From the NCBI RefSeq assembly GCF_003944715.1, contig NZ_RWIT01000012.1:1-64000 (forward strand): a stretch of 64,000 nucleotides of DNA. The letters run 5' to 3'. The position numbers and the translations under genes were made by a program. The notes under the pieces were generated by a model. That model saw only the letters and a list, made by a program, of their open reading frames with translations. It had not been told where the DNA came from and made no database searches. Positions within the stretch are counted from its first letter, which is position 1. Each line of letters starts with the position of its first letter. Below, in pieces: positions 7,611 to 15,943 of the stretch. The stretch is from Hymenobacter rigui (GTDB taxonomy: Bacteria; Bacteroidota; Bacteroidia; Cytophagales; Hymenobacteraceae).

Positions 7611-8584
7611 TGCGTACTCATCACATCTTCCGCCACGGCCGCCGCACCCTCGTGCTGGCGGCCGTGGTATTTGCGGGCCTGAATGTGGTAGCTGCTTTCC
7701 ACGCCTGGCGCTTCACGCACTTCACTGTAGCGGCCGGAACTCATACCGACAACCCCGAGCAACTCACGCCACTGCAGAAGCTGGGGGTGTTGCTTACGGG
7801 TATCAAAAACCCCAAACCGGTCAACCAACAGTACCCTTCCTTCCCATTCGCCACGCTGCACCTGGCCAGCCCCAACGGCCGGCTGGAATGCTGGTACGGG
7901 CCGGTGGCGCAGCCCCGCGGCACGGTGGCCCTGTTTCACGGCTACACCAGCTCTAAGGGCAAGTTACTGACGGAGGCGGCCCACTTCCGCAGCCTCGGCT
8001 ACAACGTGCTGCTGACCGATTTTGCCGGCAACGGCGGCTCCACGGGCAACGTGTGCACCGTGGGCCACCACGAAGCCGCCGACGTGGCCACGGTGTTGCG
8101 CTGGCTGCAGCGGCGGAACAGTCCGGTGTTTGTGTATGCCAATTCCATGGGGGCCGTGGCTACGCTGCGGGCGGAGGCCGAGTTGGGCGTGCAGCCCACG
8201 GCCAATGTGCTGGAGTGCCCCTACGGCTCCATGCTCGAAACGGCCCAAAGCCGGTTCCGCTCCATGCGGGTACCCTCTTTCCCCATGGCCAACCTACTGG
8301 TGTTCTGGGGCGGTGTAGAGAATAACTTCTGGGCCTTCGACCTCGACACCAAGCACTACGCAGCGCATGTAACTACCCCCACCCTCCTGCTCTGGGGCAA
8401 CGCCGACCCGCGCGTCACCCGCACCGAAACCGAAGCCATTTTTACGGCACTGGCTGGCCCTAAACAGCGGCAGGATTTTGCAGGCTCCGGCCACGAACCG
8501 TATTGGTGGAAGCACCCGCACCAGTGGCGCACCGTTACCGGAGAATTCCTGCGAATGCACTACCAAGCCACCACTCACAAATAG
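7610..8584 (+). CDS. Alpha/beta hydrolase, membrane-anchored or exported
   Basis: This 324-residue serine hydrolase has an N-terminal hydrophobic segment (~12-30, LVLAAVVFAGLNVVAAF), so it is probably anchored in the membrane or exported. Landmarks are the oxyanion loop VALFHGYTSSKG (~107), nucleophile elbow VYANSMGAVA (~175, A-N-S-M-G rather than strict GxSxG), acid strand LLLWGNADPRV (~263) and catalytic His in GSGHEPYWW (~298). The substrate cannot be told from sequence. Its start overlaps the rluE stop by one base. Confidence 0.8.
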   Translation: MRTHHIFRHGRRTLVLAAVVFAGLNVVAAFHAWRFTHFTVAAGTHTDNPEQLTPLQKLGVLLTGIKNPKPVNQQYPSFPFATLHLASPNGRLECWYGPVAQPRGTVALFHGYTSSKGKLLTEAAHFRSLGYNVLLTDFAGNGGSTGNVCTVGHHEAADVATVLRWLQRRNSPVFVYANSMGAVATLRAEAELGVQPTANVLECPYGSMLETAQSRFRSMRVPSFPMANLLVFWGGVENNFWAFDLDTKHYAAHVTTPTLLLWGNADPRVTRTETEAIFTALAGPKQRQDFAGSGHEPYWWKHPHQWRTVTGEFLRMHYQATTHK

Positions 8585-8821
8585 AATTATTTCTACCCAA
8601 CCCCTTATAGATACGCAACTACTTTTCTATAGTGCGTAGCTGCCGTCTGACGGCCGTTGCTTGGCCTAAAATTGAATTTATTCCATTTAATTCAACTTTT
8701 CATTGATATATCATTCAACATTCAACCATATTAATCATCAAACTCATATTCAAAAAAATATAAGAACAGTAGATAGTTTTCAAAAAACCTCTTACTTGCG
8801 GATACTTAACAATTCCGTAAC
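8585..8821. promoter_or_regulatory. A+T-rich control region ahead of the pyrimidine catabolic cluster
   Basis: These 237 bp are much more A+T-rich than the genes around them. They contain the palindrome TGATATATCA (8704-8713) and an inverted repeat TTGAATT/AATTCAA (8672-8678, 8689-8695). Both are plausible operator sites for a regulator of the downstream cluster. No regulator gene is adjacent and no clear TAnnTTTG box was found close to the ATG. Confidence 0.35.
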
Positions 8822-10294
8822 ATGGAGGCAGAAACTGTAAAATACCCGGTTGTTCGCAACTACGTTGCTGGTCAGTTTGTCGATACTGAAGCTGCCAACA
8901 CTCTAGCGGTGGAAAGCCCCCTGACGGGTGAGGTGCTGGCCGAAATGCCGCTTTCGGGCGCGGCGGCGCTGGATACGGCCGTGCAAGCAGCCAAAGCGGC
9001 ATTCCCGGCCTGGTCGACCACGCCGATTAAGGAGCGAGTGCAGGTATTTTACCGCTACAAAACCCTGCTGGAGCAGCACATGGCGGAATTGTCGGAACTG
9101 GTGCATCAGGAAAACGGCAAGACGCTGGACGAGGCCCGGGCCGAAGTGGAAAAAGCCATTGAGCTGACGGAGTTTGCCTGCTCCCTGCCCCAATTGGTGG
9201 CGGGCGAGGTGATGGAAGTCAGCAAAGGCGTGGAATGCCGCATTGAAAAGCGGCCGTTGGGTGTAGTGGCCTCCATTGCCCCATTCAACTTCCCCAACAT
9301 GGTGCCGCACTGGACCATCCCTAATGCCCTAGTGCTGGGCAATTGCATGATTCTGAAACCCTCGGAGCTGGTGCCGCTGAGTGCTATGCGCATTGCGGAG
9401 TTGCTGAAGGAGGCCGGCCTGCCCGATGGCGTGCTCAACGTAGTAAACGGCGACAAGGAAATTGTGGAAGCCATCTGCGACCATCCCAGCATTCAGGCCG
9501 TGTCGTTTGTGGGCTCCACGCGCATTGCGCAGGTGGTGTACCGCCGGGCCACCAGTAACCTGAAGCGGTGCGTAGCCCTGGGCGGGGCCAAAAACCACCT
9601 GCTTGTACTGCCCGATGCGCACGCCGACATGACGGCCTCCAATGTGGCAGCTTCCATGTCGGGGTGCGCGGGGCAGCGGTGCATGGCGGGCTCAGCCATG
9701 GTGGCCGTGGGCTCCGTGGACCACATTATCAGCAAGCTGGTAGAGGAAGCCCGCAAGATTGTACCCGGCCAGAACCTGGGCTCCGTTATCAGCCGGCAGG
9801 CCAAGGAGCGGATTGAGCGCTACATTACCGAAGCTGAACAGGCCGGCGCAAAAGTGCTGCTGGATGGTCGTAACCCGACCGTAGCGGGCAACGAGAACGG
9901 CTACTACGTGGGCCCTACCGTTATCGACTACGTAACACCCGATATGGCCATTGCCAGCGAAGAGGTGTTTGGCCCGGTACTGGCCATTATGCGCACCAAT
10001 ACGCTGGATGAGGCGCTATCCATCGAAAACGCCTCCAATTACGGTAATGCCGCCGCCGTATTCACGCAAAGCGGCGGCCTGGCCCGCCACGTGATGGAAC
10101 AGGCCTCGGCCGGCATGATTGGCGTGAATATCGGCGTGCCCGTACCCCGGGAGCCCTTCTCCTTCGGCGGCTGGAATGAGTCGAAATTCGGGGCCTGCGA
10201 CATCACCGGCAAAAGCTCCATCGAGTTCTGGACCCAGATGAAGAAGGTCACCACCAAGTGGAACCCCGAGTCGCGCACCAACTGGATGTCTTAA
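8822..10294 (+). CDS. mmsA: CoA-acylating methylmalonate-semialdehyde dehydrogenase
   Basis: It oxidises malonate or methylmalonate semialdehyde with NAD+ and CoA to acetyl- or propionyl-CoA plus CO2. The 490-residue protein is a full-length aldehyde dehydrogenase. Landmarks are VVASIAPFNFPNMVPHW (~143, Asn of the active site), FVGSTRIAQ (~229, cofactor site), GQRCMAGSAMVAVG (~280, catalytic Cys in the MmsA-specific GQRCM context) and the C-terminal PFSFGGWNESKFG. As first gene of the pyrimidine cluster it can consume the product of the adjacent aminotransferase. Its stop is 3 nt before an inverted repeat. Confidence 0.9.
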   Translation: MEAETVKYPVVRNYVAGQFVDTEAANTLAVESPLTGEVLAEMPLSGAAALDTAVQAAKAAFPAWSTTPIKERVQVFYRYKTLLEQHMAELSELVHQENGKTLDEARAEVEKAIELTEFACSLPQLVAGEVMEVSKGVECRIEKRPLGVVASIAPFNFPNMVPHWTIPNALVLGNCMILKPSELVPLSAMRIAELLKEAGLPDGVLNVVNGDKEIVEAICDHPSIQAVSFVGSTRIAQVVYRRATSNLKRCVALGGAKNHLLVLPDAHADMTASNVAASMSGCAGQRCMAGSAMVAVGSVDHIISKLVEEARKIVPGQNLGSVISRQAKERIERYITEAEQAGAKVLLDGRNPTVAGNENGYYVGPTVIDYVTPDMAIASEEVFGPVLAIMRTNTLDEALSIENASNYGNAAAVFTQSGGLARHVMEQASAGMIGVNIGVPVPREPFSFGGWNESKFGACDITGKSSIEFWTQMKKVTTKWNPESRTNWMS

Positions 10295-10297
10295 ATG

Positions 10298-10406
10298 AGT
10301 TTCTAGTTGCTGGTTTCTGGTTTCTAGTTGTCCTGACGACGGACTACTCAGACTCGCGCATCAGCAAACCCGACAACTAGAAACTAGAAACCAGCAACTA
10401 GAAACT
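10298..10406. repeat. CTAG-type inverted repeat, copy 1
   Basis: Arms 10298-10332 and 10372-10406 match at 34 of 35 positions as reverse complements. The right arm carries GAAACCAGCAACTAGAAACT at 10387-10406 and ends 7 nt before the aminotransferase ATG (10414). It fills nearly the whole gap between mmsA and the aminotransferase gene. Confidence 0.85.
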
Positions 10407-10413
10407 TCCTCGT

Positions 10414-11766
10414 ATGGAAACCACCTTCGACACCGACAAGCATCAGATTCTGCAGGACAACCTCGACCACACGCTGTTTTCGTGGTCGAAGCAGGCGGGG
10501 CTGAACCCGATTAGCGCGGAGCGGGCCGAGGGTGTTTACCTCTGGGACCGGGACGGCAAGCGGTATATCGACTTCTCCTCGCAGCTGATGAACGTAAACA
10601 TCGGCCACGGCAACCAGAAAGTGACGGAGGCGGTGGCCGCCCAGATGCGGGAGCTGAGCTACGTGTACCCCGGCATGATTACCAAGGCCCGCGGCGACCT
10701 GGGCCGGCGGCTGGCGGAAATCACGCCACCCAACCTCACCAAGGCCTTTTTCACCCTGGGTGGGGCCGAAAGCATCGAAAACGCCGTGAAGCTGGCCCGC
10801 GTATATACCGGCCGATATAAGATTGTCAGCCTGTACCAGTCGTTTCACGGTGCTTCGTACGGGGCCATCAGCGTGGGCGGCGACCCGCGCAAGTTCGCCG
10901 TAGATTCGCAGGCCATGCCCGGTACGGTGCACGTCGAAAATCCTTACTTCTACCGCTGCCCTTGGTACAGCAGCACCCCAGAGGAATGCGCCGAGCGGGC
11001 CGCTGCCGCGATGGAGCGCATCATTGGGTACGAGAATCCGGGCAGCGTGGCGGCCGTTATCCTGGAGGGAGAATCGGGCACCTCGGGCTGCATCAAGTAC
11101 CCGCCCGGCTACTGGCAGCGGGTGCGCGAAATCTGCGACAAGCACGGTATTCTGCTTATTGCTGACGAGGTGATGTCGGGCTTTGGGCGCACCGGCAAGT
11201 GGTTCGGCTCCGACCACCACGGCGTGAAGGTGGATCTGATGTGCATGGCCAAGGGCATTACGGCCGGGTACCTGCCACTCGGCGCGGTAATGGTGGACGA
11301 GCAGATTGCCCACTACTTCGACGAGCGGCCCCTGCCGTTGGGCCTCACCTACTCGGCCCACCCCGTATCCTGCGCCGCCGCCGTAGCTGTGCTGGACATC
11401 TACGAGGAGGAAAACATGCTCGAAAACGTGCAGGAACTGGGCCATTACCTGGATGCCCGCATCTGTGACCTGATGGGGGAACACCCGAGTATCGGTGACT
11501 GGCGCAATACAGGTCTGTTTGGTTGCCTGGAGCTGGTGAAGAACCGGGAAACCAAAGAGCCGATGGCCCCCTGGAATGCCGCCCCTTCTCAAATGGAAGT
11601 GATGAACCAGGTGGCGGCCAAAATCCGGGAGCTGGGTATGTACACCTTCGTGCGCTGGAACTACATTTTCATTGCCCCGCCCCTCAACATCACCCGCGAC
11701 GAGCTGGATGAAGGCCTGGCCATCATCAGCGAAGCCCTGCGCATAGCCGACGCCCATACCCACTAG
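10414..11766 (+). CDS. Class III PLP aminotransferase (beta-alanine/omega-amino acid type)
   Basis: This 450-residue fold-type I enzyme transfers an amino group, most likely from beta-alanine or beta-aminoisobutyrate to a keto acid, giving malonate or methylmalonate semialdehyde. Landmarks are the early IDFSSQLMNVNIGHGNQKV (~48), FFTLGGAESIENAVKLAR (~111, cofactor phosphate site), LLIADEVMSGFGRTGKW (~247, Asp for the pyridine N) and CMAKGITAGYLPLGAVMV (~276, Schiff-base Lys). Substrate is inferred from the neighbours, since the family also covers gamma-aminobutyrate and ornithine enzymes. The start is fixed by the family N-terminus. Confidence 0.85.
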   Translation: METTFDTDKHQILQDNLDHTLFSWSKQAGLNPISAERAEGVYLWDRDGKRYIDFSSQLMNVNIGHGNQKVTEAVAAQMRELSYVYPGMITKARGDLGRRLAEITPPNLTKAFFTLGGAESIENAVKLARVYTGRYKIVSLYQSFHGASYGAISVGGDPRKFAVDSQAMPGTVHVENPYFYRCPWYSSTPEECAERAAAAMERIIGYENPGSVAAVILEGESGTSGCIKYPPGYWQRVREICDKHGILLIADEVMSGFGRTGKWFGSDHHGVKVDLMCMAKGITAGYLPLGAVMVDEQIAHYFDERPLPLGLTYSAHPVSCAAAVAVLDIYEEENMLENVQELGHYLDARICDLMGEHPSIGDWRNTGLFGCLELVKNRETKEPMAPWNAAPSQMEVMNQVAAKIRELGMYTFVRWNYIFIAPPLNITRDELDEGLAIISEALRIADAHTH

Positions 11767-11906
11767 GCTTTACCCCCGACTTCCTGCTTGATTTTTCGGC
11801 TCGTCAGCAGACGAGTCCAGCTGGCTTGTTTGCTTTTGCGGCGCGGAATTTCATTCGGCAATTTGTATCTTTTCCTTTTCCAATTCGCTCACAATCATCC
11901 TGTTTG

Positions 11907-13283
11907 ATGGCAACTGTACTGGTAAAAAATGGCCGGGTAATTACTGCTGACTCCGACAGCGTGTGCGACATTCTGGTGGAGGATGAAATCATTACGGCCA
12001 TTGGCAAAAACCTGCCCGTGCAGGCCGATGAAATCATTGACGCCACCGGCAAGCTGGTGCTGCCCGGCGGAATTGACCCACACGTACATTTGGATATGCC
12101 CTTCATGGGCACTTTCAGCTCCGATACGCACGAAACCGGCACCCGCGCCGCCCTCCACGGCGGCACTACTACCGTCATTGATTTTGTGCTGCAGAAGCAG
12201 GGCCATAGCCTGCGGGAGGCGCTGACGGAATGGCAAAGCCGCGCCAACGGCACGGCCGTGGGCGACTATTCGTTTCACATGGCCGTAACGGATTTCAACC
12301 CCAGCACCAAGGAGGAAATCAAGGATATGGTGGCCGAGGGCATCACCTCCTTCAAAACCTTCATGGCCTACAAGGGCGCGCTCATGATTGACGACGCGCA
12401 GATGGTGGGGCTGATGCAGGAGGTGAAGAAGCACGGCGGCCTCGTGACGGCCCACGCCACCAACGGCGACCTGATTGACACGCTCATTGCCCAGCACCGC
12501 GCCGCTGGTAAGCTCACGCCCCGCTACCATTACCTCTCCCAGCCCGAAGTAACGGAAGCCGAAGCCTCGGGCCGCTTCTGCGACATTGCCAACTACACGG
12601 GCGTGAATGCCTACATCGTGCACCTTACCTGCGAGGGCGCGCTCAACAAAGTGCGCCGCGCTACTGAACGAAACCAGCGCGTGCTGGTGGAAACCTGCAT
12701 TCAGTACCTGTTGCTGGATGCCTCGCTGTATGGCGAAGAGTTTGAAGGAGCCAAGTGGGTGATGTCGCCGCCGTTGCGGGAGAAAAAGGACCAGGATACG
12801 CTCTGGGCCGGCATCAACCAGGGCCTGGTGCAGGTAGTGGGCACCGACCATTGCCCCTTCATGTGGGAGCAGAAGCTGATGGGTAAGGACGACTTCTCCA
12901 GGATTCCGAACGGGCACCCGGCCATTGAACACCGCATGGAGCTGCTGTTTTCGGAAGGCGTGATGAAAGGCCGCATCAGTCCGCAGAAGTTCGTGGAAGT
13001 GACCAGCACCAACGCCGCCAAAATCTTCGGCATGTTTCCCCGCAAAGGCACCATCAGCATCGGGGCCGACGCCGACCTCATCCTCATCGACCCCAGGAAG
13101 AAGCATACCATTTCGGCCGAGACCCACCACATGAATGTGGATTACTCCAGCTACGAAGGCTGGGAACTGACCGGTAAAATCGACACGGTGCTGCTACGTG
13201 GCAAAGTGGCCGTGGACCACGGTGAAACCAAAGTCGGGCGCGGCTACGGGCAGTTCATCAAGCGCGGAAAAGTGGGTTTCTAG
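11907..13283 (+). CDS. hydA: Dihydropyrimidinase (D-hydantoinase)
   Basis: It hydrolyses dihydrouracil/dihydrothymine to N-carbamoyl-beta-amino acids. The 458-residue amidohydrolase starts MATVLVKNGRVITADSDSV; the frame is open 27 codons further up, but that stretch is unlike the family. Metal and catalytic sites are GGIDPHVHLDMP (~52), TSFKTFMAYKGALM (~145, carboxylated Lys), TAHATNGD (~180) and YIVHLTCEGA (~232), with VGTDHCPF (~312) near the C-terminal side. Length is normal. It lies between the aminotransferase and ureidopropionase genes, with a 140-nt gap upstream containing TATCTTTT (11866-11873), a weak -7 candidate. Confidence 0.92.
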   Translation: MATVLVKNGRVITADSDSVCDILVEDEIITAIGKNLPVQADEIIDATGKLVLPGGIDPHVHLDMPFMGTFSSDTHETGTRAALHGGTTTVIDFVLQKQGHSLREALTEWQSRANGTAVGDYSFHMAVTDFNPSTKEEIKDMVAEGITSFKTFMAYKGALMIDDAQMVGLMQEVKKHGGLVTAHATNGDLIDTLIAQHRAAGKLTPRYHYLSQPEVTEAEASGRFCDIANYTGVNAYIVHLTCEGALNKVRRATERNQRVLVETCIQYLLLDASLYGEEFEGAKWVMSPPLREKKDQDTLWAGINQGLVQVVGTDHCPFMWEQKLMGKDDFSRIPNGHPAIEHRMELLFSEGVMKGRISPQKFVEVTSTNAAKIFGMFPRKGTISIGADADLILIDPRKKHTISAETHHMNVDYSSYEGWELTGKIDTVLLRGKVAVDHGETKVGRGYGQFIKRGKVGF

Positions 13284-13361
13284 AACCTGTTTACCACTCA
13301 TTGTACGGCTTACGCATCCTCTTACACATCTTTCTCTCACCCCTATAACCGCTTACCTACA

Positions 13362-14228
13362 ATGCCCAGAATTATCAAATCCGGCCTGATTCAGATGAGT
13401 TTGCCGATGACGGAAGGTGAAGGCAGCATCGAGGAAATCAAGGAAGCCATGGTGCAGAAGCACATTCCGCTGATTGAGGAAGCCGGCCGCCAGGGGGTGC
13501 AGATTCTGTGCCTGCAGGAAATCTTCAACACGCCCTACTTCTGCCCCGGCCAGGACAAAGCGTGGTACGCTTCTGCCGAATCGGTGCCCGGCCCCACCAC
13601 GGAACGCATGGCTGAATACGCGAAGAAGTACAACATGGTGATGATTGTGCCGGTGTACGAGCGGGAGTCGGCGGGCTTCCTCTACAACACCGCCGCCGTA
13701 ATCGATGCCGATGGCACCTACCTAGGCAAATACCGCAAAAACCACATTCCGCACACTTCCGGCTTCTGGGAAAAGTTTTTCTTTAAGCCTGGCAACATGG
13801 GCTACCCCGTGTTCCAGACCAAGTATGCCAAAGTGGGCGTGTACATCTGCTACGACCGGCACTTCCCCGACGGGGCCCGCGTGCTGGGCCTGAACGGCGC
13901 GGAAATCGTGTACAACCCTTCGGCCACCGTGGCCGGCCTGTCGCAATACCTCTGGAAGCTGGAGCAGCCGGCCCACGCGGCGGCCAACGGCTACTTTATG
14001 GGCTGCATCAACCGCGTAGGCGAGGAAAAGCCCTGGAATCTGGGCCGCTTCTACGGCAGCAGCTACTTCGTGGACCCACGCGGCCAGATTTTCGCCCAAG
14101 CCTCCGAGGAAAAAGATGAACTGCTGGTAGCCGAATTTGACCTCGACATGATTGAGGAAGTGCGCTCTACCTGGCAGTTCTTCCGTGACCGGCGCCCCGA
14201 AACCTACGAGAAGCTGGTGGAGCTATAG
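13362..14228 (+). CDS. N-carbamoyl-beta-alanine amidohydrolase (beta-ureidopropionase), nitrilase fold
   Basis: It splits N-carbamoyl-beta-alanine into beta-alanine, CO2 and ammonia. The 288-residue protein has the nitrilase catalytic set: Glu in LCLQEIFNTPYFC (~50), Lys in KYRKNHIPHT (~124) and Cys in VGVYICYDRHFPD (~161). EIFNTPYFCP and KNHIPHTSGFWEKFFF are typical of the ureidopropionase/carbamoylputrescine branch rather than true nitrilases, and the neighbours decide for pyrimidine breakdown. The frame begins at the only sensible ATG, 78 nt after hydA. Confidence 0.9.
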   Translation: MPRIIKSGLIQMSLPMTEGEGSIEEIKEAMVQKHIPLIEEAGRQGVQILCLQEIFNTPYFCPGQDKAWYASAESVPGPTTERMAEYAKKYNMVMIVPVYERESAGFLYNTAAVIDADGTYLGKYRKNHIPHTSGFWEKFFFKPGNMGYPVFQTKYAKVGVYICYDRHFPDGARVLGLNGAEIVYNPSATVAGLSQYLWKLEQPAHAAANGYFMGCINRVGEEKPWNLGRFYGSSYFVDPRGQIFAQASEEKDELLVAEFDLDMIEEVRSTWQFFRDRRPETYEKLVEL

Positions 14229-14229
14229 G

Positions 14230-14353
14230 AGTTTCTGGTTGCTGGTTTCTTGTTTCTTGTTGACAAGAAGCTCCGGCCTGCAAGCAGTAGGTTCCTGCTG
14301 TTGCGGATGAACTATGCATCCAACTAGAAACAAGAAACCAGCAACTAGAAACT
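14230..14353. repeat. CTAG-type inverted repeat, copy 2
   Basis: Arms 14230-14262 and 14321-14353 pair at 31 of 33 positions. The right arm has GAAACCAGCAACTAGAAACT at 14334-14353 and ends 8 nt before the preT ATG (14362). The centre (14263-14320) is unrelated to that of copy 1, so the arms are the conserved part. Confidence 0.85.
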
Positions 14354-14361
14354 TTTAAGAA

Positions 14362-15687
14362 ATGGCCGAATACGCTACTCCAACTACTGAGCAGGAATTT
14401 GCCGGAAACTTTGCGCAGCTCAAGCCGCTGATGAGCAACTCGGAGGCCCTGCTGGAAAGCTCCCGCTGCCTGTTCTGCTTCGATGCGCCCTGTATCAAGG
14501 CTTGTCCTTCTGGCATCGATATTCCGCTGTTCATCCGCCAGATTAATTCCGGTAATGCCACCGGCGCGGCCCGCACCATTTACGAGGCCAACTACTTCGG
14601 TAACGCCTGCGGTAAGGTGTGCCCCACGGAGGTACTCTGCGAAGGATCCTGCGTGTACACGGCCACTGGTGCCAAACCCATTGAAATTGGAAGGCTGCAA
14701 AGCCACGCCACGCGCAAAGTGATGGACCAGGGCAAGCACTTGTTCCAGCCGGGCGCGGCTACGGGGTTTCGGGTGGCGGTAGTTGGGGCCGGACCGGCCG
14801 GTATTTCCTGCGCCTGCGAGCTGCGCAAGCTGGGCCACGAAGTAGAGGTGTTCGAAGCCCGCAGTCAGCCCTCTGGTCTGACGCTGTACGGCGTGGCCCC
14901 CTACAAAATCACCAACGAGGAAACGCTGGCCGAAATGGCGTATCTGGAAGCGCAATTCGGCTTTCAAGTGCACTACAACCATCTCATCAGTACTCGCGCC
15001 GACCTGGAAAAGCTGGAAAATGAGTACGACGCCATCTTCCTGGGCATTGGGCTGGGCCACACCTCGGCGCTGGGGTTGCCGGGCGAAGAGCGGGAGAACT
15101 GCGTGGGGGCGGTGGAGTTCATCGAGCAGCTGCGCATCCGGCAGGAGCAAACCGCCGTGGGCCGCAAAGTGGTAGTGCTGGGCGGCGGCAACACGGCCAT
15201 GGACGCCGCTTCCGAGTCGGCGCGGCTGGGGGCGGAGCGGGTGGTGCTGGCCTACCGGCGCGGCAAGGAGGAAATGGGCGCGTATGAATTTGAGTACGAC
15301 CTCGCCAAAGGAGTTGGGGTGCAGGGCCTGTTCAACGTAGCGCCGCTGGAAATCCTGGGCAATGGCAAGGTGGAAGGCGTGAAATTCGTGCGCACCGCCG
15401 TCCTCAATGGTCAGGTGCAGCCCGTGCCGGGTTCGGAGTTCGTGGAACCCTGCGACATGGTGATAAAAGCCACCGGCCAGGCCAAGCAGACCAGTTTCCT
15501 CCACCTCATTCCGGAGCTGCAGCTGGATGGCAAAGGCCGTATCGTGTTCAACCCCGGCACCGGTCAGACGACCAATCCGCGCTACTTCGCCGCCGGCGAC
15601 GCGGCCAATGGCGGCGCCGAAGTAGTAAACGCCGCCGCCGACGGCAAAGCCGCCGCCCACGGCATTCATACGTTTTTGACTCGTTAA
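14362..15687 (+). CDS. preT: Dihydropyrimidine dehydrogenase, FAD/NAD(P)H subunit PreT
   Basis: It passes electrons between NAD(P)H and PreA for reduction of uracil/thymine to the 5,6-dihydro form. The 441-residue protein has an N-terminal Fe-S domain with CLFCFDAPCIKACPSGIDIP (~34-53) and GNACGKVCPTEVLCEGSCV (~77-95). An FAD Rossmann fold follows, VAVVGAGPAGISCACELR (~138), with NAD(P) fold VVVLGGGNTAMDAASE (~270) and the C-terminal FAD motif YFAAGDAANGGAEVVNA (~410). This is the glutamate-synthase small-subunit type; the adjacent preA identifies it as PreT. Its leader consists of repeat copy 2. Confidence 0.92.
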   Translation: MAEYATPTTEQEFAGNFAQLKPLMSNSEALLESSRCLFCFDAPCIKACPSGIDIPLFIRQINSGNATGAARTIYEANYFGNACGKVCPTEVLCEGSCVYTATGAKPIEIGRLQSHATRKVMDQGKHLFQPGAATGFRVAVVGAGPAGISCACELRKLGHEVEVFEARSQPSGLTLYGVAPYKITNEETLAEMAYLEAQFGFQVHYNHLISTRADLEKLENEYDAIFLGIGLGHTSALGLPGEERENCVGAVEFIEQLRIRQEQTAVGRKVVVLGGGNTAMDAASESARLGAERVVLAYRRGKEEMGAYEFEYDLAKGVGVQGLFNVAPLEILGNGKVEGVKFVRTAVLNGQVQPVPGSEFVEPCDMVIKATGQAKQTSFLHLIPELQLDGKGRIVFNPGTGQTTNPRYFAAGDAANGGAEVVNAAADGKAAAHGIHTFLTR

Positions 15688-15852
15688 AACGTCATTCCGA
15701 GCGAAGTCGAGGAATCTCGCGTGCTGATGTTGCAATGGTAACTGTCATGCTGAGCTTGTCGAAGTATCTCTACCGCTTCGATTGGATTACGACCACACCG
15801 TCAGCACGCGAGATTCCTCGACTACGGCTACGCCTTCGCTCGGAATGACGTT
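15688..15852. repeat. Nested palindromic repeat (GTCATTCCGAGC element containing a GTCATGCTGAGC arm)
   Basis: Outer arms 15688-15727 and 15801-15852 are reverse complements apart from a ~12-nt insertion in the right arm. Between them, 15743-15780 carries a near-copy of one arm of the 1992-2092 repeat (TGTCATGCTGAGCTTGTCGA onward). The element thus looks like one repeat inserted into, or recombined with, another. It starts directly after the preT stop. Confidence 0.8.
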
Positions 15853-15896
15853 CTGATGGCCCCAAATAGCCACCACCTAACGGCACAGGCACCGGC

Positions 15897-15936
15897 CAAC
15901 CAGAAACCAGAAACACGAAACCAGCAACTAGAAACT
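15897..15936 (+). repeat. CTAG-type repeat, single arm (copy 3)
   Basis: Only the right-hand arm is present here. GAAACCAGCAACTAGAAACT lies at 15917-15936, ending 7 nt before the preA ATG (15944). The preceding CAACCAGAAACCAGAAAC is a degenerate extension of the same arm. No matching left arm lies within the gap. Confidence 0.8.
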
Positions 15937-15943
15937 CATTCCC

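Noticed and set aside
10384..11763. 459-codon frame antisense to the aminotransferase
   Set aside because: Shadow of a well-supported PLP enzyme gene; low-complexity His/Val/Gly composition.
14167..15735. 522-codon frame on the - strand opposite preT
   Set aside because: Shadow of preT; its end runs through the repeats (reading SCWFLVSSW from the CTAG repeat) and it has no domain.
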